Assembly (NCBI GenBank): GCA_964035795.1
Contig: OZ038326.1
Coordinates: 4,073,969-4,137,968, forward strand
Reading direction: 5' to 3'
Length of the DNA: 64,000 bases
Source: Pterobdella sp. o SKG-2022
Lineage: Eukaryota; Annelida; Clitellata; Hirudinida; Piscicolidae
Both the position numbers and the translations under genes were made by a program. Positions within the stretch are counted from its first letter, which is position 1; the number at the start of each line of letters is the position of its first letter. Below the pieces are notes generated by a model, which saw only the letters and a list, made by a program, of their open reading frames with translations, did not search any database and was not told the origin of the DNA. Of the stretch, positions 47,987 through 60,254 are shown one piece after another.

Positions 47987-50893
47987 TTATTACTATTATT
48001 ATTATTGCTGTTATTGTTATCATTAGTAGTATTTATATGGTTGGCTAGAGTTTTGTGATGTTTTTATGTTTTTATGCTGTAAATTGTAGCAATTTGTAAG
48101 TTAGTTTCTTTCACCTACATAATTTTAAATTATTTTTTAATCATTATCAATATTACCACCAATGATATAGTCCTACTTTCAATATTAAAAAAATATATTT
48201 CAAATATTAAAAATCTTTCTCCAAAACAGACATATTTGTACACAAGTCCTCAAAGACAGGAGATATTCTGCTCTTCAATCCTTCCAACAATAAATCAACA
48301 GTGGTCTTTCCAGATAATATGATGGTTTGTGGACTTGTTGGGTTTGTGGTGGGGAGGGATGGTTATGTAGGATGGAGTGTGGTGGTGGCTGTGTGAGGGT
48401 GAATAGGAGAAATGTGTGTAAGGTGTGAGAGGATGTGGGGGTGTATGAGGGTGATAATGGTGTGGGAAATGATGTGAGAGAGTCTGATTGTGGGATGTGA
48501 TTGAAAAAACGTGAAAGTGGTTTGTATTAATTGTTGAATGTATTTTAGTTAATAAACTTTAAACTTATTAGTGGAATGTTCATTTCATGCGTTAATTTAT
48601 TGATTAAAAATTTTCCAGAAATCATACGAACATGCTAGTTTCCAAGTCTCTCCTGATTTTGAATACATTTTAATCTCTTTCAACTTGAAAAAAGTGAGTT
48701 GAATCGATGAATTAATACCCTAATAATAACGAAATGATAGATTTTTTATTATTCAGTTGATGGTTTTTTTCAGTTATCTAACGGCCAAAAAACAGCGAAG
48801 TATCTTTTGTACACAAAAAGTAATGGGAGGTAAGGGTGGATTTTTTATAATTCTCCAATATCTTTCATAATTATAAATCTAAATTTTCACAGAATTTTAT
48901 TTATTTTTCCAATAAAATTTTTAATAATTTATTTTATACAATCTTTAATAATTTTTTCAAAAATAACCTAAGGATTAAAAATACGTTGGGTGAATCATTT
49001 GAAAAATTTGCAAAGCTTTTATGAAAGCAGCAGTTTAAAATATTTTAAACTTCATGGAAGCATCCATCTTCTCAGAATACTCTGGTTTTCATCAAGCAAT
49101 TTAAAGAGAAAGCTATTTTTAAACTTTTATATATAAAGTATTTTTTTTAATTTTGAAAACCACAAAGAAATAAGCAATATTATTTGAAATTGCTTTTTCA
49201 TTTGCACAATCTTGTTTTGAGTAGAACTTGGAAAATTCATTAATTTCACATTTTTTTTACATCTTAACAATAAGACTAACAAAAACACTGTCATCATCAC
49301 AACCACCACCAACTACAACACCAGCTACCACAATACCTACTATAAGAACCACAACCTATATCACGGCCACACCCCACCGCCCATCACCACCACTACACCA
49401 TCAAACCCTCACCACCAATCCTTCACCACCACTATTACACCATACCACCACCACACCATTCCATTATCACCACCCACAGTCGCCCCTCTCTGATCTCCTT
49501 CCCAGGAGGGAACATGGAGGACTGGGATGGTGGTCTGCTCACCCATGTATCTTGGACCCAGAATGGCAATTCTCTGGTTGGTCAAGTTATAAGTGTTTTA
49601 CGTCTGTTTGTTTTGCTTTGATTTTTTTTTTTTGAAATTTTTTTTTTAGTCTTGAATTTTGTTTTTTTTTTCTAATTCATAATTTATTTTAATTTTTCAT
49701 AACTAAAATTCAAATCAAAAATTTATATAAACTCATATTCTCAGGTGTTCGTGTACAAGAACAATTTGTTTTTCCAAGCGAATCCCCACTCGATTCCATC
49801 AAAACTCACAGATGAAACACCAGGCTTTTCTGAGGATATGCTACTAGGCATGCCTGACTTTCTTTATTCTGGTGAGTTTGAGTATCCTTTTTTCAAGTGT
49901 TTTTTTGGATTTTTTTCTGAATTAAATTTTTTTTAAGTTTGTTTTTTTTTAAATTTAGTTTTTATTTATAAATATAGTTTCGGGTTTACTTAATTAAATA
50001 AATCATTTCAACCAATCACAGAGGAGATTTTCAAAGAAAAAGTCGGCTATTGGTTGTCTCCAGATGCGAAAAGTCTTGCATATATCAGGTTGAACCAATC
50101 AAATGTTCCCAAACACAACATTCCAAACTTCCAGGACCTAACACAATTATACCCTACAATTTCCCACATCAAGTATCCAAAGGTGATGAGTCATTGACTT
50201 TTGATTTGCTCATCATTTTCTATTTTTAGCACACGTTATTATCGTCAATACTAAATTAATTAGTATAAAAAATGAAATCATATAATTCAATTTAAAAAAT
50301 TAACGTTATGCTGGTGGGACACCCTTTTAGAACAGACCAAAACTAACATCCTTTCTCGAAAGACCACTGCTAATTATCTCATGAATATTTATAACCAGGC
50401 TGGAGACACCAGAGAAGGAATCAATCCAACCATACAACTAATGCTTGCTGAGACAAACAACCCAAAAATGAGTCATTTAACTTTGGCTCCTCCCTCTATC
50501 CTTGCCAATGAGTCAGTTGTGCTTGTAAATATTCACCAATTCTAATTAATATTGAATTATTTTCATTATACTAGTAGTAAGACAATAATTATTAAAACAA
50601 TAAGTATAAAGTTATACACAATAACACCAACCCACCTGGATAAACTAAACACATACCGAACTTAAACCATCAAAACAGGGAGCACTATCTGACCCTGGTA
50701 AAGTGGCTGGACTACAAACGCTTGCTGGTCGTGTGGAGTAACAGGGCCCAGACGATGTCTGTGTTCACAGTTTGTGTGACTGGGTCTGAAGAGTGCAAAG
50801 TGGTGAGGTTTTATTCCTTGATGATCAGTTTGGTAATACTGATGTCTGTTTGATTGCTATGATGATAATGTCTATTTGAATGCTATGATAATA

Positions 50894-50954
<61 letters not shown>

Positions 50955-53900
50955 CTCTAAGCGATAATAAAATAACCATATTGGTAGCAACATTCAAAAA
51001 AAACAACAGAACCTGATTGAGAGGCAGCACAAGAAGACGGGCTGGGTCTTCGTGGTATGTTAAACATTAATATTTAAAAATATTTTTTTATATAACGTTA
51101 AAAAATAACGATAAAACGCTCGAAACGTTACCCAGACCGGGGTTTGAACCCTTGCACTGTGGCTTGAGTAGTTTCACATCAAACCATCAAACCAACTTAT
51201 ACCCAACATTTAAACTTGGCACACAATCTCACAACAGAACGACGTGTTAGTGATAAAGGGTGGAGACTTTTACTTAATGTTGTCCCCGCAAATTGTTGGC
51301 AGTCTCTACTCGTTCCAACATATCGCTCTTGTTCCCACGACCGTGAGTTGGTTGGAGTTTTGATGAAGAAATATTATTATTATTTTTATTTTTATAATTG
51401 TTTTTATTCTTGTTTATACTTAAAAAATAAAAATTTTGACTACAATAAAAAATATATATTTCAAGAATAATGTTATGCATTGTAATGACAAAGTTAAAAA
51501 TTTTTTAATTACTTTACATATCCAGATTTTTATCATTCACTGTGTTGCTTTGAAGCATTACCTTAAAAACATAAGAGAGTTTTTTAAATAAGAAATATCC
51601 TTTAAAAATTAAAAGAGTTACAGAGAAAATGCTTGCTTTAGATAAAAATTCTGTTTCAAGATTAACTTTTTCGTTTTTTTAAATGTTAAGCAAGATAAAA
51701 GTATCAAATATAAGAAATAAAAAAACAAAAAATTTTGACTACTTTTCATATTTTTTATATAAAAATTAAAAAAAACATAAATGACCTTAATGCAATCCAC
51801 CCTATCATACTTCCAGTTCACCATTACTACCCCACCATCACTAACCCACTATCATTAGCCCATCATTACTACCAACCCTTTCACCACCAACTTCTCTTGA
51901 CCACCATTATCACCACCACCCACCCAACACTGGCAGGTAGACACAGTAGCTCATAAACAGTATCTCACATACGGAAGGTTGGACGTCACTGAAATTCTCG
52001 CTTTCTCTGAAACCACTAATGAGCTGTGAGTCAGTTTGGAGGTTCATAAAGTAGTTAACTAATAAAGTACTTTTTGGTATAGTAGTGCTCAATAGGAGGA
52101 AGTTTTTATGATGAAGTAATTCAGGGTGTAGAAGTGTTGAATAGGAGAGAGGGAAATAATATATTTAAAAAAAATACTTTGGGGTAAAATGCATTATGTA
52201 AACATACTAACGTTTAAAGAATATATAGCTAGAACAACGTATGTGTAAAGAGGCTCTTGTGTTCACAGTAGAGAGTGGAGCTTGAAGAATTTTGTCTTCT
52301 TTTGTATGTTTCATGTGTTTAATACAATTGAAATAAAATAAAATGAAACTTTGAATAAGATTTGAATGGCATTAACTTCAGGAGTTTTTAGTTTAAAAGT
52401 GGTACTCAGAACTTTTTCAAGTTTCAAAAAAATATGCACAATAGTTTTCAGATATTTTTATTTTTAGACATGAATTAAAAAAAAATAATATTCAATAAAT
52501 ATACGAATACATGAATGAAATTATAGCATACAATAATTAAATAAAAAGCCAGTCAATTATATCTCATTAATGAGGATTTTTTAGAGTTAATTATAGAAAT
52601 CTTGCTAAAGGCATGTGCCGTATGCCTTTCCTAACAAAATAAAAAACATAGTTAAAATTTTTAGACTCTATATATGTTATATATATTATCTAAGTTTTCT
52701 ATTTATTTCTATATATATTTATACAGATAAAAGTAAGGACAACAAACACAAAGTATTTATTAAATGACACGAAGCTTTTTTTGAGGCTAGCTTACATTAT
52801 CAATATATAATCAATTATATATTTATATATGGAAGTTAATAATGAGTTCAAAAATTTCAACCAAGTAATGTATAAATTAAGTGAAGACGAGTCGACGAAC
52901 ATCAAAAAACTAAGAAAACTTTTGAGCAGTTTTTTAGATATTTGAAACGTGCAACTATATTAAATAATAAGTAAAAACACTCAGTACAAAAGTCCTATTT
53001 TAGTAAATATACTCCCACAAAAGAAAGTTATACGAAAGGTTATAAAACTTAACCAATAAAAGAAAATGCTCTTTAAACAAAAAAATTTTTCTTTACAATA
53101 AGGCAAAAATAATTTGAACAAAAAAATTGAAAAAACACAAATGCATAATAGAAAAAATGAATAATAATAATAATAATAATAATAAATCATCAAAGTTTCT
53201 ACATCGCAACGAACGGCAACCCCCGAGAGAGGCATTTGTTCAAGTGAGATCAACATTTTAGTTTTTTCTATACATCTTATCAACTTAAAAACTTTTTCGG
53301 CAACAAACTTTTTATTTTTTTATTTTATTTTGAACTAATTTTTTTATTATTTTATTTATATTTTTGTTTAAAATAAATTTTTTTGGTTTTTTTTATATTG
53401 ATTTGCATACTACATCATGCAATTAATTTCAAAAACACTCTCCAAAAATCACACCTACCCGCCAACCTTCCACCATCACAGACTCAAGTTACCAAAGGAC
53501 CTATCAAGACTTACAAGACCGATAGAACAACCGCTACACTATCCCCTTCACAACCCTCCATCACCTAACCTCATTACATGCCTCACCTGTAGGACCCCGT
53601 GTAAGTATGCCACCGCCAGCTTCAGCCAATCAGCAAAGCACTTCTTGTTGACCTGTTTAGGCCCCGATGTTCCAACGTCTGTTATAAAAACGTTTGTGAA
53701 GGTGAAGGGTGAAGAGGAAGAAGAAGAAAATGATGAGATTGAGAAGGGTGATTCTCGTAAGAGAAAGAGAGAGGATGAGAGTCAAGAAACGACTATAGAA
53801 GAAGGTTAGACTGAGAGTAGCTTTTCATCTAAACTTTTTTTTATATTAGTTTCTATATATTTAATTGCTAGAAATTCTGTGAACATTTTACGTTTCGATT

Positions 53901-56750
53901 AATGTACCATATTTAAAAAATACAAAATTATACCCTTTTAAAGAAGAAGCTTATACATATATATTCAAAGAAAAACATTTTTTAACAACACTAAAACATT
54001 CTTAAACATACCATATTAAAACAGTGATAGTGATTGAAGGCAATGAAAAATTGAGAAATTTTGTGGCGACGAAAGCCCTGCCCGAGAAACATCCCATGAA
54101 GTACACGGCTGAAGATGGCACCGGTGAGGATGTTTTGTAGCTTATATAATGATAATTATCACGCTTTGTAACTTTTATAATAAACTTATACCGCTCTGTA
54201 ATTAATATAATGATATTTATTAGTTTTGAGTTCATCTTTTCTTTCCTTGAAAAACTTTTATTAAATTAGTATTCGTGAAAAAAGTATGATATAACTGAAC
54301 ACAGTATTTTAATAAATATTCCAAAGTGGTCTTGAAGACAATCAGTTTCATACCACTATAATAATATTCATTATTTGTTTGTTTGTTTGTTTAATCTTGT
54401 TAAAGGCTTTTTTTTACTCTCTCTTCTTCTTGTTTTATTCGAAATAATTCAAAGACATAATTCTTTTCGATAAATATTGACTTTCTTATAATTTATTCAC
54501 AATACGAATACTAATGGCTGTTGAAACCTTCAGAGTTGGTAGGGCAATTGTACACACCTCCAGTCTCAAACAAAGACAGCTTCTACCAGTTCCCCCTTCT
54601 TATCTACGTGTTTGTGTCATATTTTTTATAAAAAATTCTTTTGTGAATTACATCTATTTTATAAATTATGAAATTATTACTGAAATAAAAGTTTATTCTA
54701 ATATATTTGAGCTATGAATTTCTATATATCCTTAAAACCTCACACACACCATACAAACTATTCTACCACAAAAAAACTCAACCAATCAAACCCAACACAC
54801 ACCACCTCCACACCAACCAACTCTAGGGACGGCCGACCCGGAACACAGACAGTAGATGAACGCTTTCGTTTGGATTTCACCACCTTCCTGACTTCGTCAG
54901 AGGGCGTGATGGTAGCCACTTTTGATGGCAGGGGGTCTTCCGGGAGAGGAGTTCGCAACCTCCACGAGATATATAAGCATCTTGGAACTCTTGACCTGGA
55001 AGATCTACTGCATGGCATCGAGTTGGTGATGAGTTGGCGTAATGATGAAGATGATTTGGTTGATTGTTTGAGAATTTTAAGTTTAGTTAACCTTCGAACT
55101 TCATTTCCAATTGGTTGTTGGAAAGTTATTTTTCTGTAACTAATTGTGTTGTTTTAGATTATTTTTAAAAATTTTAAACCAATGAAAACCTTAATAACCC
55201 AAAAAACCAACAATAACACAAAGTAAATAATAATTAAACAATAAAAATAATAATACAACAAAAGAAAACAATAAAACAGGCACATAAAGTTACACGAGAA
55301 GGTGAACAAAGGAAGGATGGCACTATGGGGACAAGTAGGTGTATTTTTTGTCTTGCTTGTATCTAATGTCTATTGTCGGTCCGTATAGCTGAGCTGTTAA
55401 AGCAATAAACTATTTCAATCTAGGTATCTAAAGTTACCGGATTCAATTTCGCGTAGGCCGAAAATTAGCACTTGTTTCACAGTGTGTTTTCGCTAGCTTA
55501 AATTTGAAGCTAGCGCTTTAATCTATAAAAAAAAATTGCTTTATAAATACACCATTATATTACATTATTTTTGTCAATTACTATAGCTTTATTTTGGTCG
55601 ACTTTTGGGTATATGTAATTACTGGTGTTTATATTGTTTTTTCGTTTCACTATAATATTTTATCAGGAAATCCGTTAAAAAGTGTTTTAATTTTATTTAA
55701 CTTTTCAAAACATCAAATATTACTAAAAACCATGGAATGTTTTAAAATCAATCTTCACAAGGCATATGGAGGATTTTTGGTTAGTCACGTGATGGCGTTG
55801 AAAGGAAACAGTTCAATAAACTGTGGTATAGCAGTTTCACCCATCACTGATTTCAAACTTTTCAGTAGGCTTCAATGTTATATTGATGGCTTTTGTGTTC
55901 TCATTGTTTCAGTAGGCTAACTTAACTCTAAATGAAATTGCATTATTAGTATTATTGTTGAGGACAAAATAGTAGTAATAATAATAATATTATTATTAGT
56001 ATTATTGTTATTATTTTTTTTATTATAATTTTTATTTTTATTATTCATCCATCAGACACAGCCTTCACAGAAAGGTACATGGGAAGACCATCCAGTTCTG
56101 ACAACTACAGAGGATACGATGTGAGTGATGTTTCAGTAAATCATCAGGTATCCCGAACTGGGGTTAAGTTGAGCAATTGATAGATTATTGGAAGGTTGTT
56201 TTTGAGTTTTAATTGATATTAAAAGTAAAAAATATTTATTAAATATGATGTTATCGGAATTTTTTAAACTTATTTGGTTGAAAATATGAACTTGAAATAT
56301 AATGGTCAGATAAGTAGATTTTTTTTAAACAAAATTAATTAATCGTTAACAGAACGCCAACGTATTGAGAAAAGTGAAGCATTTTCGCAATAAAAAATTT
56401 TTTTTGGCACACGGGATGGCTGATGGTGAGAATATTTTAAACTTTTATTCATGAATTTTGTTTAGTTTTTGTTGTAGATACTTCCAGCCAAATACCCAAC
56501 CAAAACGCCCAATTACCTCACAGAAAAAGTGCATTTCCAAAACAGCGGGAATCTAGCAAGCAGTTTGACTGAAGAGCATATTCTCTTCCACGAGATGTTC
56601 TACCCCTCCACAGGACACGACCTACTGAAACTACCCAAAACAGCTCTTCATCTGTACGTATCTATGTTGGAATTTCTCAAGTTTGAGTGCTGGTCTGATA
56701 AACAGCCAGGCATCAAACTCAAAAGCCCTAAAAAGAAATTCAAGCATTGA
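46700..56750 (+). CDS. DPP6: DPP6/DPP10-like dipeptidyl-peptidase family protein, predicted catalytically dead, 22 exons
   Basis: Type II membrane glycoprotein. DPP6/DPP10 are non-enzymatic partners of Kv4 channels. Exons: 46700-46913, 47613-47708, 48230-48324, 48619-48693, 48774-48819, 49506-49576, 49745-49871, 50022-50182, 50399-50511, 50679-50802, 51010-51054, 51238-51342, 51937-52025, 53482-53804, 54025-54123, 54534-54609, 54827-55021, 55280-55334, 55762-55864, 56056-56120, 56353-56425, 56524-56750; 858 residues (human DPP6 865). Seen: NWKGIVIALLVILAI membrane anchor (residues 44-70) as in DPP6; beta-propeller blocks (LVKWLDYKRLLVVWSNRAQT); DGRPGTQTVDERF; DGRGSSGRG. The nucleophile elbow reads GQAYGG, with Ala704 replacing Ser, while Asp783 (HGMAD) and His815 (STGHD) are kept 32 residues apart, as in DPP4. 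Exon 14 has two in-frame donors. Propeller exon 13/14 junction is the weakest part. Confidence 0.9.
47319..47395. mobile_element. Short interspersed repeat, copy 1, in DPP-like intron 1
   Basis: AAAGTGGTCTTGAAGACA, then TTTCATGCCACTATAATAAT and (TTTG)n. A second copy lies at 54324-54395 in another intron of the same gene. The ends AGTGG and CCACT form a short inverted repeat. Family unknown. Confidence 0.55.
47546..47612. repeat. (CA)n microsatellite forming the exon 2 splice acceptor of the DPP-like gene
   Basis: About 60 bp of CA repeat followed by ATACAG and then exon 2 at 47613. No other polypyrimidine tract is present within 60 bp upstream of the exon. Confidence 0.9.
47926..48006. repeat. 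(ATT)n microsatellite
   Basis: About 25 ATT units in intron 2 of the DPP-like gene, nearly perfect. Confidence 0.9.
50898..50953. repeat. (AT)n microsatellite
   Basis: 56 bp of perfect AT dinucleotides between DPP-like exons 10 and 11. Confidence 0.9.
51117..51190 (-). mobile_element. tRNA-like SINE head, minus strand
   Basis: On the minus strand it reads GGGTTCAAACCCCGGTCTGG, a perfect RNA polymerase III B-box (GGTTCAAACC, 51141-51150) in a T-arm-like hairpin, preceded about 35 nt upstream by an A-box-like segment. No full tRNA cloverleaf is evident, so a tRNA-derived SINE is more likely than a tRNA gene. It lies in intron 11 of the DPP-like gene. Confidence 0.55.
52733..52802 (+). mobile_element. 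Hairpin MITE family, single arm (copy B)
   Basis: TAAGGACAACAAACACAAAG, then TATTTATTAAATGACACGAA, then GGCTAGCTTACATTATCA. Reverse complement of copy A. In intron 13 of the DPP-like gene. Confidence 0.65.
54324..54395. mobile_element. Short interspersed repeat, copy 2, in DPP-like intron 15
   Basis: AAAGTGGTCTTGAAGACAAT, TTTCATACCACTATAATAAT, ATTCATTATTTG and (TTTG)n: about 90 percent identical to 47319-47395 by eye, with a 3-4 nt insertion. Confidence 0.55.
55378..55567 (+). mobile_element. tRNA-derived SINE in DPP-like intron 18
   Basis: Head with RNA polymerase III boxes: A-box TAGCTGAGCTG (55386-55396) and B-box-like GGATTCAATTTC (55439-55450), spaced as in tRNA genes. The body continues with CACTTGTTTCACAGTGTGTT and a small stem (GCTAGC...GCTAGC), then an A-rich tail. 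The body matches the fragment at 31481-31580. Confidence 0.7.
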
Positions 56751-58893
56751 TTGTTAGTCGTTCTTATGACGCCTGCTTCAGATGTAGGAAAAATTATGCT
56801 CTTTCAAACCTTGCTAGCATCCTTCAATACTGCTAGAGTATTGTTTGAGGATTACAACTATATAAGCACTACTACTATTATTACTTCTACCACTATAACT
56901 AATACTTTTACTACCACTACTAACATTACTACAACTACTACTACCATTGCCTTTAATAATACTACCAATACTTTTTCTACTACTAGGACCAATATTGAAT
57001 GGGATGTATAGATAAATAGACCAATCTCAAAGCATTTAAGAATCAAATAGAAAAACAAATTTGTTCGAAGCATCATTTAGACCCAGTTATGGGCTTGGCG
57101 GTTGTGCAGAAAGCGAATTTTTTTTCTCATGATAAAGATTCTGCGTGTGAGTGTTCAGTTTGAGTTTTTCAATATTAAAGATTTCAGGTCGTTTTGTTTT
57201 GAAATTATACGGATGAAATTAAATGGATGTTTTTGTATAATTCATAAATTTTTGATGTAGCACCAAATTTTTTTTCTTTTTATCAATTTTTGCATTTAGT
57301 TTTTATTTTGAAAAATATAATAAAAATTTTTCAAGATTTTTTTTCAGGTTATCACCTGGTTTTATTTTTTTAATAAAAGTAGTAATCTTGATTCTTATCA
57401 GTCGTTTAAAAAGTATTTTATATTTGATATCCATTAATTAACAGAATTATTATAAAATTATTATTTTTATTAAAAATTAAATTTTAATTTGAATATCATA
57501 TATAGATTAATATGAACTATAATAATTGTTATTTATAATCAAACCAAGATTCAATGCATTTTCTCGCGTCAAATTCTGCACTCGTTTCAATCTTCATTTT
57601 ATCTTTTGACTTTTGTATATCATCTTGTTGGTGTTAATATTTTTCTAGGTTCGATATTTGCAGATATTAGGAGTTGATTTTTCGTATTATTTTTACTGTT
57701 TCATGTTGTTTTGTTCCATTAGTTTTTGAACTCTTCTTGCTGAAAAATTCCATTGTAATATTAAACATTATACCTCAAAACCTTTTTCTCGGTAACACTT
57801 GCATTAAGAATTAAAACATATATACATATACACATAACATCAATACAAACATGAAGCTCTTGATAAATAATGAATTGAACGAATGTATATACAGTTAAAA
57901 TCAAATGAATCAATTGTAAAAATCCTTTACCAAATATTACCACGACATTCTGTAGACCCTCGTAACAGTTCACAACCATTATAGCCCGCTTAGAAAGACT
58001 TATCGCTATTGGTAGTTCCAGAAATACGTTCAATTTTAATTTATTAATCAAAATTTAAAAATTAGTTTTTTAATATAATCAGGCTGTTTGATTATTAGTG
58101 AAATTTTGTCCATGCTCATTGGATTTTTCAGTGTAACAGTGGAATTTTTTCTCATTTTCTCTTTCATTTCACATCGTTGTACACTAAATCTTCAAATTTC
58201 TGTATAAATTCTCATTGGATTTTTGCTCTTGATTTATCTTATGAATGTGAAATAAATCTTATGACCAAGCTTTCTTTGAAAAAAAGTTTTTGAAAATTTT
58301 TTGAAGTGTGCTTAAAAAATTTTCATTTTTTATCTATCAAGAAAAACCCATTGTTCTGAAACCTATATAAAGCTTTTAGGAGACGTAGGTATGTCACGAA
58401 GTGTGCATGAATTTTAGTTGTTAATATTATTAATATTAATGGTAATATCAATTTTAGTTATTAGAAGCTTTTAGGATAAGCAAGGCCCAATAATATCTCA
58501 GTTAATACAGAAAAATACCAAAAAACTAAACATTTAGGTCTGTTTATTTCAAGTAACTTTTTACCACAATAGATGAAAAAAGTTCTGTAGTTTAACGAGT
58601 GGCAAAAGCTGTTTGGGGTTACTAATCTGAAGACTTTTTCAACTAGAAAAAATGCAATTATACAAAATATGAAAACAGGTATTTTTGTAAAAAAACAAAA
58701 AAAAATTTTATTTAATAAAATAGTATAGCAATTTATAAAACGTTACTCAAAAGCTTTTTTAAATTATTTCGAGCCATCTCTTTTTGAAATTCACTTTTGA
58801 AGTTTACTTTCGAAAATTATTTTGGGAAATTTTAACATTTCTACAATATATGAGTAATTATTAATTCAATAAAATTTAAATTTTTTGTTTAAA
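56751..58893. other. Spacer between DPP-like gene and EIPR1
   Basis: AT-rich, tandem genes on the same strand. Contains a (TAC/ACT)n-like stretch at about 56868-56990 and a GC-richer island at about 57935-58025 of unknown nature. No exon with conserved content recognised. Confidence 0.5.
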
Positions 58894-60203
58894 ATGGAAT
58901 ATGACAATCCGATTATATATGGCCTGGAATTTCAAGTAAATTTTAAAACCATATTCTTTTGAAAAACTAAGAGTAATATAATTAAATTTCATACATATTT
59001 TTCAATTAGAAAAGAAAGTTTTTTCATCAGATGTATATTTGCATGAATATAAGTTCCTTCCACAAAAATAACTAAGTTGGTTTGATAATACTTTATTTCT
59101 TAAATTTTCAGGCAAGATCTCTTTGTTGCTATGCAGCAGAAAATGATTTGGTGCAATTTTTTGTAGGGACACAATCTTTAAGATATGCTAACCAAGTTAG
59201 AAAAATAATTTTTCCAATGAGTTCACTAGTTTTTAGATCTAATACGGCTACCCTAAAACTTGAAATATAAAAGTTTATTCTCAATTGCATGCAAACCCTC
59301 ACAAAAAAACCATATTACAACAAATCTAATAATATTTCAGCTTCATTTGGTTACATTTGATGAGGAGCAAAATACGTTAAAAAAACAGCTTTTGAACCAT
59401 CCAGATGGAGAGCTTTGGAGCATTTCAACACCACCCTCCCAAAAAAACATCCTTGCTACTGTCTTCAATCATGGTATGTTGTGATTTTTATTTGTAAAGT
59501 TTTATAAATATGTATTCTCTAAAGGATGTAATTAAGAATTTAGTCTGTAAGTTGGAAACTTATTTATTTTTTATGAAAATTTTTATCTAAGTCTTGGATA
59601 ATATAAAAAAAATCTAAAAATTAATTTTTTTTATTCAATTATTATAATAAAAACCACATAAATAATAATATTTAATAATGATTTGAATCAAACACTTATT
59701 AACTGAATAATAATATGAAGCTCTTCGTAAGTTGAACTTTGTATTTTTATGAAGTTAATAAAAGTGTTTGATTCAAATCATTTTTGTTAATAGGCTAGTT
59801 TAGTTAATATTGATATTTAATAACTTAAAGGAACAACTATTTCACCATAATCCAGTATCGAATGGGAAAACAGAAATGCAAGCTAAAATATGGAGGTTCA
59901 AAGATGATAATGATGGTAAGCTTTTAAATCATGAAACAATTTCATTGGAAGTTCTATCTTTTATCATTTATCTCAGTATCAAACATTTTATTTTAATTTA
60001 AACACACACTGTTCTTGCGTTCATCCACCATGAGGTAGGTGCAAAGGATTGAGAGATGAGCATTTTTTCTTGTGGTTATAAATGCCTTGTGGTTTGAAGT
60101 TCAGCTCGCAGTATTGACACTTTATGCTTGTTTGTGTCTGGTGCTTCTGTCTCACGTGGTTTGCCAGACCTGCTTTACTGGCGGCTATTCTGTTGCATCC
60201 CGG

Positions 60204-60254
<51 letters not shown>

